From contig NZ_QJTE01000004.1 in the NCBI RefSeq assembly GCF_003217255.1, positions 62,001 through 126,000 on the forward strand: a stretch of DNA of 64,000 bases, given 5' to 3'. The notes under the pieces are model-generated. The model did no database searches. It was not told the DNA's origin and saw only the letters and a program-made list of their open reading frames with translations. Positions 45,363 through 53,794 of the stretch are shown piece after piece. The DNA is from Pseudoroseicyclus aestuarii (GTDB lineage Bacteria; Pseudomonadota; Alphaproteobacteria; Rhodobacterales; Rhodobacteraceae). Both the position numbers and the translations under genes were made by a program. Position 1 is the stretch's first letter. Every line of letters begins with the position of its first letter.

Positions 45363-45727
45363 CTTTTCCTCGATAGACAGACCTCGCCGAAGCCACGGCT
45401 CGGTGCCTCAGGGCCGCGGATCGAACCCGCTCGGGCCGCCAGACGCCTGCGGGCGGGGCGAGGTGTATCGGGCCTTTCACTCATGACGCAGCGCCCGTCC
45501 ATGCGGGACATAGCGCGCGTGCCGGCAAGGGCCGAGCGGCGGGTCGCTCGACGACAGTGTCCTTGCCCCCCCTTTCCGCAGAACCCGAAGGCGCGGCGCA
45601 GCAGGATTGCTTGCCTGTTGCAGCCCGTTGATATCTTGCCATCAGCCGCCGCAGCGCCTAATTGACACTTCTGTCATTTTCGGCGTCCATGGTGGGACGG
45701 ACCCGCCGCATCGAAGGAGCCCCACGC
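45363..45727 (+). other. Gene-free stretch between tRNA-Glu and the efflux operon
   Basis: 365 bases with no convincing gene. It contains TTTT just after the tRNA and a tRNA-3'-end-like piece near 45413-45441 (GCGG-ATCGAAC-CCGC followed by CGGGCCGCCA). It also holds the palindrome and -35 box of the efflux operon near its end. A 60-codon open frame at 45483 has an Arg/Pro-rich, non-protein-like composition. Confidence 0.6.
45660..45679 (+). promoter_or_regulatory. Palindromic operator over the -35 box of the efflux operon
   Basis: AATTGACA-CTTC-TGTCATTT: eight-base arms with one mismatch (core TGACA/TGTCA). The left arm contains a perfect TTGACA -35 box. No strong -10 follows (GTCCAT region). 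The site is 48 bases before the first adaptor ATG and is a good candidate for the TetR protein encoded at the end of the operon. Confidence 0.55.
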
Positions 45728-46807
45728 ATGGTCCCTGCCCCGCGCCGCCCCCGCGGCATCGCGCCGATCCTGTGCCTTCTGGCGGGTCTCGCCGGGCCAC
45801 TGGCGGCGCAGGAGGCCTTCGCCGTTCGCATCGTCACCGCCCAGCGCCAGCCGGTCGCGACCATGGTGACCATCGTCGGCACGGTCGAGGCCGCCAATGC
45901 CTATCCGCTGGCCTTCCGCAGCGGCGGCCAGGTGACGCAGGTCGAGGTCGAGACCGGCGATCATGTGCCGGCGGGCGGCGTGATCGCCCGCGTCGATCCC
46001 GCCAGCGCCGAGGCGCAGGCCGCGGCGTCCCGCGCCGCGCTCGGCGCCGCGGAGGCGCGGCTGCGTCAGGCGGAGCAGGAGCGCGATCGCGCGCAGGGTC
46101 TGCTGGACCGGGGTACCGGCACGCAATCGGATCTCGACAATGCGCTCGAGGCCTTCGTCTCGGCCCGCTCGGCCCGGGACGGGGCGCAGGCGCAGCTCGA
46201 GATCGCCGAGCAGGCGGTGGAGGACACGGTGCTGCGGGCGCCCGAGGCGGTCACCGTGCTCGAGCGCAGCGTCGATCCCGGAGAGGTCGTGGGCGCCGGC
46301 GCGCAGGTCGCGCAGGTCGCCAGCGAGGGCCGCCTCGAGGCGGTATTCCAGGCGCCGGACGTGGCCGGGTTGGCCGAGATGCGCGGCACCGAGGCCGAGC
46401 TGACCCCCGAGGGGCGCGAGAGCTTCACCGCCGCGGTGACCGAGGTCTCGCCCGTCGTCGATGCCTCTGGGACGGTGGCGGTGCGGGCCGCGATCCCCGA
46501 GGACGTCGATCCCGCGCCCACCATCGGCACGCTGATCACCGGGCGGGTCCCGCTGCCCTCCGAGCAGCTGGTGACCGTGCCCTGGAGCGCACTGACCGCC
46601 GATGCGGACGGCCCGGCGGTCTGGACCGTCGATCCCGAGACGATGCGCGTCCAGCTGACGCAGGTGACGCTCGGCCGGTTCACCGATGCGGATATCGGCG
46701 TGACCGAGGGGCTGGCAGACGGCACGCAAGTGGTGGCCGAAGGTGGGCAGTTCCTGTTCCCCGGCCGCGAAGTGACGCCCCTAGCCTCGCAGGAGGACCA
46801 GGAATGA
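45728..46807 (+). CDS. RND efflux periplasmic adaptor subunit 1
   Basis: A 359-residue HlyD/AcrA-type adaptor. A signal peptide (ILCLLAGLAGPLAAQ) is followed by the lipoyl half-motif (YPLAFRSGGQVTQVEVETGDHV), an alpha-hairpin (about 100-150) and beta-barrel regions. No lipobox is seen, so it is not an AcrA-like lipoprotein. AAGGAG nine bases before the ATG decides the start over ones further upstream. It overlaps adaptor 2 by four bases. Confidence 0.9.
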   Translation: MVPAPRRPRGIAPILCLLAGLAGPLAAQEAFAVRIVTAQRQPVATMVTIVGTVEAANAYPLAFRSGGQVTQVEVETGDHVPAGGVIARVDPASAEAQAAASRAALGAAEARLRQAEQERDRAQGLLDRGTGTQSDLDNALEAFVSARSARDGAQAQLEIAEQAVEDTVLRAPEAVTVLERSVDPGEVVGAGAQVAQVASEGRLEAVFQAPDVAGLAEMRGTEAELTPEGRESFTAAVTEVSPVVDASGTVAVRAAIPEDVDPAPTIGTLITGRVPLPSEQLVTVPWSALTADADGPAVWTVDPETMRVQLTQVTLGRFTDADIGVTEGLADGTQVVAEGGQFLFPGREVTPLASQEDQE

Positions 46808-47916
46808 GACGCACGGCCCCGTTCATCGCCCTGTTGCTGGCCGCCCTGCCGCTGGCCGCCGCCGCGCAGGAGGCCGCCGAGGATCCCCATGGCAGCGTCG
46901 AGGGCGACACGCTGACCGCCGCGGCCCCCCGCCCCGTGGTGACCGAGATCATCACGCAGGACGCCGCCCGGCAGCGCCGCTATCCCGGCGTCGTCGAGGG
47001 GCAGAACGAATCGATGCTGGCATTCCGCACGACCGGCCGCCTCGCCACGCTGGAGGTCGAGGAGGGAGAGCGGATCGAGGAGGGGCAGGAATTGGCCAGC
47101 CTCGATCAGGTCACGCTCGAGCAGGATGTCTCGGCCGCCGAGGCCTCGCTTCGGGCGGCGCAGGCGCAGGCCGATCTGGCGCAGCAGCAGTTCGGGCGCA
47201 CGCAGCAGCTTTCGGAGCGCGGGGTAAGCACGCAGCAGGCGCTGGAGCAGGCCGAGGCAGGCCGCGATTCCAGTGCCGCGCAGCTGCGCAGCGCGCAGGC
47301 CGACCTCGACCGGGCGCGGGATGCCGCCCGCTTCGGCACGCTCACCGCGCCGCGCGCCGCCATCGTCCTCTCGGTCGAGGCAGAGGTCGGCACGCTCGTC
47401 TCGCCCGGCATGCCGATCCTCGACATCGCCGACAGCGACGGGCGCGAGGCGGCGATCGACGTGCCGACCGAGATCGCCGACCTGCTGGAGCCGGGCATGA
47501 CCTTCACCGTCTCGCATCACGCCAAGGACGTGGCCCCCGTAGAGGCGCACCTGCGCCTGATCGAGCCCGTGGCGCAGAGCGGCATCGAGACGCGGCGGCT
47601 GCGGCTGCGGCTGATCGATCCGCCCGCCGACTACCGCGTCGGCAGCCTGGTGACCGCGAGCTATGCCTCGGGCGGCGGTGCGCTGATCGTGCTGCCCGCC
47701 AGCGCAATCGCCGGGACCGAGGATGCGCCCTTCGTCTGGCGCGTGACAGAAACCGGGGGGGCGCGCCATGTCGAGGCCGTCCCCGTCACCATCGGCCGGC
47801 GCCTCGCGCAGGCCGTGACCATCAGCGCCGGCCTCGAGCCCGGCGACGAGATCGTGCTGCGCGGTGTGCACAGCCTTGAAGACGGCCAGGAAGTCGGGGA
47901 GCGCGTGCAGCAATGA
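46804..47916 (+). CDS. RND efflux periplasmic adaptor subunit 2
   Basis: A 370-residue second adaptor with signal peptide ALLLAALPLAAAAQ and an acidic spacer (EAAEDPHGSVEGD). It has the lipoyl motif ESMLAFRTTGRLATLEVEEGERI and a longer coiled-coil hairpin (about 95-165, Gln/Ala-rich) than adaptor 1. The two adaptors differ strongly and may form a mixed ring around the pump. The stop overlaps the pump ATG. Confidence 0.9.
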   Translation: MRRTAPFIALLLAALPLAAAAQEAAEDPHGSVEGDTLTAAAPRPVVTEIITQDAARQRRYPGVVEGQNESMLAFRTTGRLATLEVEEGERIEEGQELASLDQVTLEQDVSAAEASLRAAQAQADLAQQQFGRTQQLSERGVSTQQALEQAEAGRDSSAAQLRSAQADLDRARDAARFGTLTAPRAAIVLSVEAEVGTLVSPGMPILDIADSDGREAAIDVPTEIADLLEPGMTFTVSHHAKDVAPVEAHLRLIEPVAQSGIETRRLRLRLIDPPADYRVGSLVTASYASGGGALIVLPASAIAGTEDAPFVWRVTETGGARHVEAVPVTIGRRLAQAVTISAGLEPGDEIVLRGVHSLEDGQEVGERVQQ

Positions 47917-50900
47917 AGGGCTTCAACCTCTCGGACTGGGCCCTCGGGCACCGGTCCTTCATGTGGTTCCTGATGATCGTGGCGATGATCGCCGGCAGCC
48001 TCAGCTACCTCTCGCTGGGCCGGGAGGAGGACCCCTCCTTCACGATCCGCACCATGGTCGTCTCGGCCGCCATGCCCGGCGCCACGGCGGAGGAGACGGT
48101 GGTGCAGGTCACCGACCGGATCGAGCGCAAGCTGCAGGAGCTGGACGGCCTCGACATGACCCGCTCGGTCACCTACCCCGGCCAGGCCGTGGTCTATGTC
48201 GATCTGACCACTGATGTGGGCAGCGCCGAGATCGAGCAGACATGGCTGCGCGTGCGCGAGATGATGGCCGATATCCGCGGCGAGTTTCCGCAGGAGTTCG
48301 CCGGCTTCGCCTTCAACGACGACTACGGCGACGTCTTCGGCAATATCTTCGCCTTCACCGCCGACGGCTATCCGCCCGAGGCGCTCGAGGACTACGTCGA
48401 GGACGTGCGCGACGAGATCCAGCGGCTGGACATGGCCGGCAAGGTCGAGCTGATGGGCACCCGCGACCAGGTCGTCTACGTCGAATTCTCGGCCCGGCGG
48501 CTCGCCGCCATCGGCCTCGATGCGCAATCGGTGCTGAACGTGCTGGCGGCGCAGAACCAGATCGTCCCCTCGGGCACCATCCGCACCGGCGAGGAGCAGG
48601 TGCTGATCCGCGTCAGCGGCCAGTTCGACAGCGCCGAGGCCCTGGCCGAGGCCCCGCTGCGCTCGAACGGGACCTTCTTCACGCTCTCTGACGTGGCCGA
48701 TGTGACCGCCACCTATGCCGATCCGCCCGATGCGCTGGTGCGCTACAACGGCGCCCCGGCCGTGGCGCTGACCATCGGCATGCGCGAGGGCGGCAATATC
48801 CTCGAGTTCGGCGAGGAGATCGATGCGGTGATGGACCGCGTCATCACCGAGCTGCCCGTCGGGATCGAGGTGCACCGCTCTGCCGACCAACCCGAGGTGG
48901 TGGATCACTCCATCGGGCATTTCGTCCGCGCGCTGGTCGAGGCGGTGGCCATCGTGCTCGCCGTCAGCTTCGTCAGCCTCGGCATGCGCGCGGGCTTCGT
49001 CGTCAGCCTGACCATCCCGTTGGTGCTGGCGATCACCTTCGTGATCCTCGAGGTGATGGGCATCACGCTGCAGCGCATCTCGCTCGGGGCACTGATCATC
49101 TCGCTGGGGCTGCTGGTCGATGATGCGATGATCGCCATCGAGACGATGATCTCGCGGCTGGAGATCGGCGAGTCGCTGACCAAGGCCGCCTCCTACGCCT
49201 GGACCTCGATCGCCTTCCCGATGCTGACCGGCACGCTGGTGACCGTCGCCGGCTTCATCCCGATCGGGCTGAACGCCAGCCAGGCGGGCGAATATACCAT
49301 CACCCTCTTCTACGTGATCGCCATCTCGCTGGTGCTCAGCTGGATCGTCGCGGTGCTCTTCGCGCCGGTGCTGGGCGCGACCTTCCTGTCGAAGTCCATG
49401 GCCAACCACGATCCCGCCCCCGGCCGGATGCGCCGCGGCTTTCACCGCCTGCTGCGCCTTGCGATGCGGTTCAAGTGGATCACCATCGCCGTCACCGTCG
49501 CCCTCTTCGCGGTGTCGATCCTGGGCATGGGCCGGGTCGAGCAGCAGTTCTTCCCGACCTCTGACCGCTCCGAGGTGATCGTCGACGTCACCCTGCCGCA
49601 GAACGCCAGCTTCAACGCCACCGACGAGGAGATCGCCCGCTTCGACGCCTTCCTCGCCGAGCAGGAGGAGGTCGACTTCTGGTCCTCCTACATCGGCAGC
49701 GCGGCGCCGCGCTTCATCCTGACGCTGGACGCGCCCACCGCCGGGCCGAACGTCGCCCAGGTCATCGTGATGACCCGCGACCTCCCCGCCCGCGACGCGC
49801 TGGTCGACAAGATCGCCGCCTATGGCCGGGATCGCCCGGGGGTCGAATACCTGCCCAAGACCGTCGCCCTCGGCCCGCCGGTCGGCAAGCCGGTGCAATA
49901 CCGTCTGACCGGGCCGGACTATGCCGTGCTGCGCGACGAGGGGCGCGAGCTTGCCGCCGTCATGGCGCAGGACCCGCGGCTCGACCTGATCGCGCTGGAC
50001 TGGAACGAGCCCAGCCGCGTCGTGCGGGTCGAGCTGGACCAGGCCCGGATGCGGCAGCTCGGGCTGGCGCAGACCGATGTCGCCAACGTGCTCTCCAGCC
50101 TCTTCGAGGGCAGCACCGTCACCCAGCTGCGCGAGGGCGACCGGCTGATCGACGTCTCGGTCCGCGGCGCGGACGAGGATCGCACCACCCTTCGTGCGCT
50201 GCAGAACCTACAGTTCGCCAGCTCGCAGGGCGCGACGATCCCATTGTCGTCCATCGCGACGCTGGACTACACGACCGAGCAGCCGGTGATCCGGCAGCGT
50301 GACCGGACGCCGACGATCACCGTCTCGGCCGCGATCGCCACCGCCGATCAGCCCGCGACCGTGGTCGCCGCGCTGACCCCCGCCATCGACGCCTTCGCGG
50401 CAGAGCTGCCGGACGGCTACCGGATCGAGATCGGCGGCAGCGTCGAGACCAGCGGCGAGAGCCAGGAACCCATCGTGGCCATCGTGCCGATCATGATCTT
50501 CATCATGCTGACGCTGGTGATGATGCAGATGCAAAGCTTCCGCCTGCTCTTCATCGTCATGGCGGTGGCGCCGCTGGGGCTGATCGGCGTGGTGGCGGCG
50601 CTTCTGGGCTCGGGCGCGCCGCTGGGCTTCGTCGCGATCCTCGGGGTGCTGGCGCTCGTCGGCATCCTGATCCGGAACTCGATCATCCTGATCCACGAGA
50701 TCGAGAACCTGCGAAAGGCCGGTCGCAGCCGCTGGGAGGCGGTCTTCGAAGGGACGGACAGCCGCGCCCGACCGATCCTGCTGACGGCGGCGGCGGCCTC
50801 GCTCGCGCTGATCCCGATCTCGCGCCAGGTCTTCTGGGGGCCGATGGCCTATGCGATGATGGGCGGCATCATCGCCGGCACGCTGATCACCCTGCTCTTC

Positions 50901-50966
50901 GCCCCGGCGCTCTACTGCGCGGTCTTCCGGGTGCGCCCGCCCTCGCCCGACGAGACGCGGGCATGA
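47913..50966 (+). CDS. RND family efflux pump permease
   Basis: A 1017-residue inner-membrane pump of the AcrB/HAE superfamily: a first helix at 12-30, a large periplasmic loop, a helix bundle (about 320-520), a second loop and a final bundle. The proton-relay pair is D403-D404 (LLVDDAMIAIETM). The substrate range cannot be read from sequence. No outer-membrane channel gene is in the operon, so a TolC-like protein from elsewhere is expected. Coupled ATGA to the TetR gene. Confidence 0.94.
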   Translation: MKGFNLSDWALGHRSFMWFLMIVAMIAGSLSYLSLGREEDPSFTIRTMVVSAAMPGATAEETVVQVTDRIERKLQELDGLDMTRSVTYPGQAVVYVDLTTDVGSAEIEQTWLRVREMMADIRGEFPQEFAGFAFNDDYGDVFGNIFAFTADGYPPEALEDYVEDVRDEIQRLDMAGKVELMGTRDQVVYVEFSARRLAAIGLDAQSVLNVLAAQNQIVPSGTIRTGEEQVLIRVSGQFDSAEALAEAPLRSNGTFFTLSDVADVTATYADPPDALVRYNGAPAVALTIGMREGGNILEFGEEIDAVMDRVITELPVGIEVHRSADQPEVVDHSIGHFVRALVEAVAIVLAVSFVSLGMRAGFVVSLTIPLVLAITFVILEVMGITLQRISLGALIISLGLLVDDAMIAIETMISRLEIGESLTKAASYAWTSIAFPMLTGTLVTVAGFIPIGLNASQAGEYTITLFYVIAISLVLSWIVAVLFAPVLGATFLSKSMANHDPAPGRMRRGFHRLLRLAMRFKWITIAVTVALFAVSILGMGRVEQQFFPTSDRSEVIVDVTLPQNASFNATDEEIARFDAFLAEQEEVDFWSSYIGSAAPRFILTLDAPTAGPNVAQVIVMTRDLPARDALVDKIAAYGRDRPGVEYLPKTVALGPPVGKPVQYRLTGPDYAVLRDEGRELAAVMAQDPRLDLIALDWNEPSRVVRVELDQARMRQLGLAQTDVANVLSSLFEGSTVTQLREGDRLIDVSVRGADEDRTTLRALQNLQFASSQGATIPLSSIATLDYTTEQPVIRQRDRTPTITVSAAIATADQPATVVAALTPAIDAFAAELPDGYRIEIGGSVETSGESQEPIVAIVPIMIFIMLTLVMMQMQSFRLLFIVMAVAPLGLIGVVAALLGSGAPLGFVAILGVLALVGILIRNSIILIHEIENLRKAGRSRWEAVFEGTDSRARPILLTAAAASLALIPISRQVFWGPMAYAMMGGIIAGTLITLLFAPALYCAVFRVRPPSPDETRA

Positions 50967-51655
50967 CGGACTGCCCCTGCGCCGCGCCGCCCAAGGACGG
51001 CAGCCGCCGCGCCCGCACCCAGGCGCGGCTGATCGAGGCGGCGATCCTCGTGCTGGCCGAGCAGGGGCCGGACCGCACGGTCATCGACGACGTGATCACC
51101 CGGGCCGAGGTCTCGCGCGGGACCTTCTACAACTACTTCCGCTCCATCGAGGAGGTGCTCGCCGCCGTGCAGCAGGCCTTGGGGGCAGAGATCCTCTCCC
51201 TCGTGAAGGCCAATATGCAGGAGGTGCGTGATCCGGCGGTGCGGGTCGCCACGGCCGTGACCCTCTTTACCGAGGCGGCGCTGCACTATCCCCTGTTTCT
51301 CGAGTTCACGGCCCGCATCGGCCACCGCACCCGCGGCCCCGGCAGCGTGCTGCACGACGCGGTGCAGATGCTGCTTCAGGACGGCTTCGCCACGGGCCGC
51401 TTCATCCCGATGCCCGCGCAGATGATGGTCGATGTCGTCGGCGGCAGCACCATCGCGCTTCTGCAGCGGATGCAGGACGGCGACCGCAGCGAGCGGCGGC
51501 ACTTCATCGCCGCCCTCCTGCGGTTGCTGGGGCTGCCCGCCGAAGAGGCCTGGCAGCTGGCCGAGCAGCCGGTCCCCGAGATTGACCTGCCGGAAGAAAG
51601 CCTGATCTGCCGCAGCGAGCTGGTGCGCACGGCGGGCGCAGGCGCGGCGCCCTAG
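50963..51655 (+). CDS. TetR/AcrR family regulator of the efflux operon
   Basis: A 230-residue regulator. The N-terminal helix-turn-helix is TVIDDVITRAEVSRGTFYNYFRSIEEVL (about 38-65), followed by a helical ligand domain. It is the last gene of the efflux operon, translationally coupled to the pump, so it is likely an autoregulating repressor acting on the palindrome upstream of adaptor 1. It is convergent with gntK; the two stop codons share a CTAG and the genes overlap by four bases. Confidence 0.9.
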   Translation: MTDCPCAAPPKDGSRRARTQARLIEAAILVLAEQGPDRTVIDDVITRAEVSRGTFYNYFRSIEEVLAAVQQALGAEILSLVKANMQEVRDPAVRVATAVTLFTEAALHYPLFLEFTARIGHRTRGPGSVLHDAVQMLLQDGFATGRFIPMPAQMMVDVVGGSTIALLQRMQDGDRSERRHFIAALLRLLGLPAEEAWQLAEQPVPEIDLPEESLICRSELVRTAGAGAAP

Positions 51656-52185
51656 GCCCGCGTGGCGCTCAGCCCGCGCACGGCAGAGGCCAGATCCCTG
51701 GTCACGACATCGAGCGGCGGCGCGATGCTGACGATGGCGGCATCGGCCTCGTCCTCGGGCCGCTCCAGCGTGTCGAGCTGGCTTTGCAGCAGGCTCGTCG
51801 GCATGAAGTGCCCGTGCCGCCCCGCCAGCCGCGCAGCAAGCAGATCGGCCGGCCCGTCCAGCAGCAGGAACTGCAGCTCGCAGCCCGCCTCTTCGCGGAT
51901 GCGGTCGCGGTAGGCGCGCTTCAGCGCCGAACAGGCCACGACGACAGGCGGCGGGCTCTCCCGCAGCACCTCGGCCACCAGCGCGAGCCAGGGCCAGCGG
52001 TCGGCATCGGTCAGCGCCTCGCCGCGGCTCATCTTGGCGACATTCGCCTCGGGGTGCAGGTCGTCTCCGTCGACGAACCGCCCGCCCAGTGCCTCGGCCA
52101 AGCCGCTGCCGGCGGCGGATTTGCCGCTGCCAGAGACACCCATGATCACGATCCGCGCGCCTGCAGCGCCCTCCTGAGCCGTCAT
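51652..52185 (-). CDS. gntK: Gluconokinase
   Basis: A 177-residue kinase that phosphorylates gluconate to 6-phosphogluconate. Walker A is GVSGSGKSAAGSGLAEAL. Family motifs are DGDDLHPEANVAKMSRGEALTD, VVACSALKRAYRDRIR and GHFMPTSLLQSQLDTLE. It lies back to back with gnd, the next enzyme, with a 134-base shared control region. Confidence 0.94.
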   Translation of the reverse strand: MTAQEGAAGARIVIMGVSGSGKSAAGSGLAEALGGRFVDGDDLHPEANVAKMSRGEALTDADRWPWLALVAEVLRESPPPVVVACSALKRAYRDRIREEAGCELQFLLLDGPADLLAARLAGRHGHFMPTSLLQSQLDTLERPEDEADAAIVSIAPPLDVVTRDLASAVRGLSATRA

Positions 52186-52246
52186 CGACCACTCCCCCCT
52201 TGCCACATCGGAACCCGGCCTCATCCTTTCGTGCCATGCAAGGGGG

Positions 52247-52265
52247 GGCAACCCCCGAGGTTGCC
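52247..52265. promoter_or_regulatory. Inverted repeat between gntK and gnd
   Basis: GGCAACC-CCCGA-GGTTGCC, perfect seven-base arms, near the middle of the divergent gap. It could be an operator for a gluconate-responsive repressor or simply a hairpin in the gnd leader. No regulator gene is adjacent. Confidence 0.4.
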
Positions 52266-52319
52266 GCAGCCGCGCCGGGCGCGTATGCGGCTGTAGACGA
52301 ATGAATACGGAGACGGGAC

Positions 52320-53735
52320 ATGACCGACGCCCCCGCACGGATCGGCCTGATCGGCCTTGGCACCATGGGCGGTGCGCTAACCCTCAACATCGCGGAGGAA
52401 GGTTTCCCGATCGCGGTCTGGAACATCGACGAGGCCGTCACCCGCGCCTTCCCCGAGCGCGCCGGTGAGCTTGCCGACAAGATCGTGCCCTGCATGACCC
52501 ACGAGGAGCTGGTCGCCGCGATCCAGCCGCCGCGCGCGATCATCCTGCTGATCCCCGCCGGCGAGGCCGTCGACCAGCAGATCGCCGCGCTGACCCCGCT
52601 GCTCGACGATGGCGACATGATCATCGACATGGGCAACGCCAACTTCCACGACACCAACCGCCGCGCGCGCGAGGCCGGCGGCGTCAACTTCCTCGGCATG
52701 GGGATCTCGGGCGGCGAAGAAGGCGCCCGCCACGGCCCCGCCATCATGGCCGGCGGCCGCCCTGAGGACTGGGCCCGCGTGGAAGAGGTGATGACCGCCG
52801 TCGCCGCCAAGCACGAAGGCGAGCCCTGCGCCGCCCTCGTCGGCCCCGAGGGTGCCGGCCACTTCGTGAAGGCCGTCCACAACGGCATCGAATATGCCGA
52901 CATGCAGATGATCGCCGAGGTGTACGGCCTGATGCGCGACGGCATGGGCATGGGCGCCGGCGAGATCGCCGAGGTCTTCGAGGGCTGGGTCGAAAGCCCG
53001 CTGCGCTCTTACCTGATCGAGATCTCGGCCGAGGTGGCCCGCGCCACCGACCCCGAGACCGGCAAGCCCGCGCTCGACGTGATCCTCGATGCCGCCGGCC
53101 AGAAAGGCACCGGCCGCTGGACCGCGATCGAGGCGCAGCACCTCGGCGCCCCCGTCCCCGCGATCGAGGCCGCCGTGCAGGCGCGCAACCTCTCGGCCAA
53201 GGTCGCGGACCGCGCCGCGGGCGAGGCGCTGTTCGGCCCCGGCCCCCGGCCCCTGCCCGAGGGCGCGCTCGACCTGCCAACGCTGCAGGCCGCGCTGATC
53301 GCCGGCAAGGTGCTGTGCTACGATCAGGGCTTCGGCATGATCTCGGCCGCCGGGCGCGACTACGGCTGGGACCTGCCGCTGCCCGAGATCGCCAAGATCT
53401 GGCGCGAGGGCTGCATCATCCGCTCCGCCATGCTCGACGACATGGCCGAGGCGCTGGCCGAGGATCCGGACCGCAACCTGATGATGGCGCCCTACTTCTC
53501 GAAGTTCCTGGTGGACGGCGAGCATGCGCTGCGCACCCTCGTGGCGCAGGCGGCGATGGCCGGTATCCCGGTGCCGGCACTGGCCTCTGGCCTCGCCTAC
53601 TTCGACGCGATGCGCACCGCCCGCGGCACCGCCAACATGATCCAGGCCCAGCGCGACTACTTCGGCGCCCATGGCTTCGACCGGCTGGACGGCAAGGACA
53701 TCCACCACGGCCCCTGGGCCGGCCACGGGCTGTAA
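52320..53735 (+). CDS. gnd: 6-phosphogluconate dehydrogenase (decarboxylating)
   Basis: A 471-residue NADP-type enzyme that converts 6-phosphogluconate to ribulose 5-phosphate and CO2. It has the Rossmann motif GLIGLGTMGGAL, MGISGGEEGARHGPAIMAGG, the catalytic lysine K184 in HFVKAVHNGIEYADMQ, and the all-alpha C-terminal domain. With the divergent gntK it forms a gluconate-to-pentose-phosphate module. A T-run terminator follows. Confidence 0.96.
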   Translation: MTDAPARIGLIGLGTMGGALTLNIAEEGFPIAVWNIDEAVTRAFPERAGELADKIVPCMTHEELVAAIQPPRAIILLIPAGEAVDQQIAALTPLLDDGDMIIDMGNANFHDTNRRAREAGGVNFLGMGISGGEEGARHGPAIMAGGRPEDWARVEEVMTAVAAKHEGEPCAALVGPEGAGHFVKAVHNGIEYADMQMIAEVYGLMRDGMGMGAGEIAEVFEGWVESPLRSYLIEISAEVARATDPETGKPALDVILDAAGQKGTGRWTAIEAQHLGAPVPAIEAAVQARNLSAKVADRAAGEALFGPGPRPLPEGALDLPTLQAALIAGKVLCYDQGFGMISAAGRDYGWDLPLPEIAKIWREGCIIRSAMLDDMAEALAEDPDRNLMMAPYFSKFLVDGEHALRTLVAQAAMAGIPVPALASGLAYFDAMRTARGTANMIQAQRDYFGAHGFDRLDGKDIHHGPWAGHGL

Positions 53736-53759
53736 CGTCCAGCCCCATCAATGACCCCA

Positions 53760-53788
53760 GGGCCGCGCCTGCATGGCGCGGCCCTTTT
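53760..53788 (+). terminator. Rho-independent terminator after gnd
   Basis: GGGCCGCGCC-TGCAT-GGCGCGGCCC: a perfect ten-base stem followed by TTTTC, 24 bases after the gnd stop. It is the best classical terminator on the plus strand of this window. Confidence 0.8.
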
Positions 53789-53794
53789 CATGTC

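Noticed and set aside
45483-45665. 60-codon open frame between tRNA-Glu and the efflux operon
   Set aside because: No ribosome binding site, Arg/Pro-rich random-looking composition, and it overlaps the operator region.
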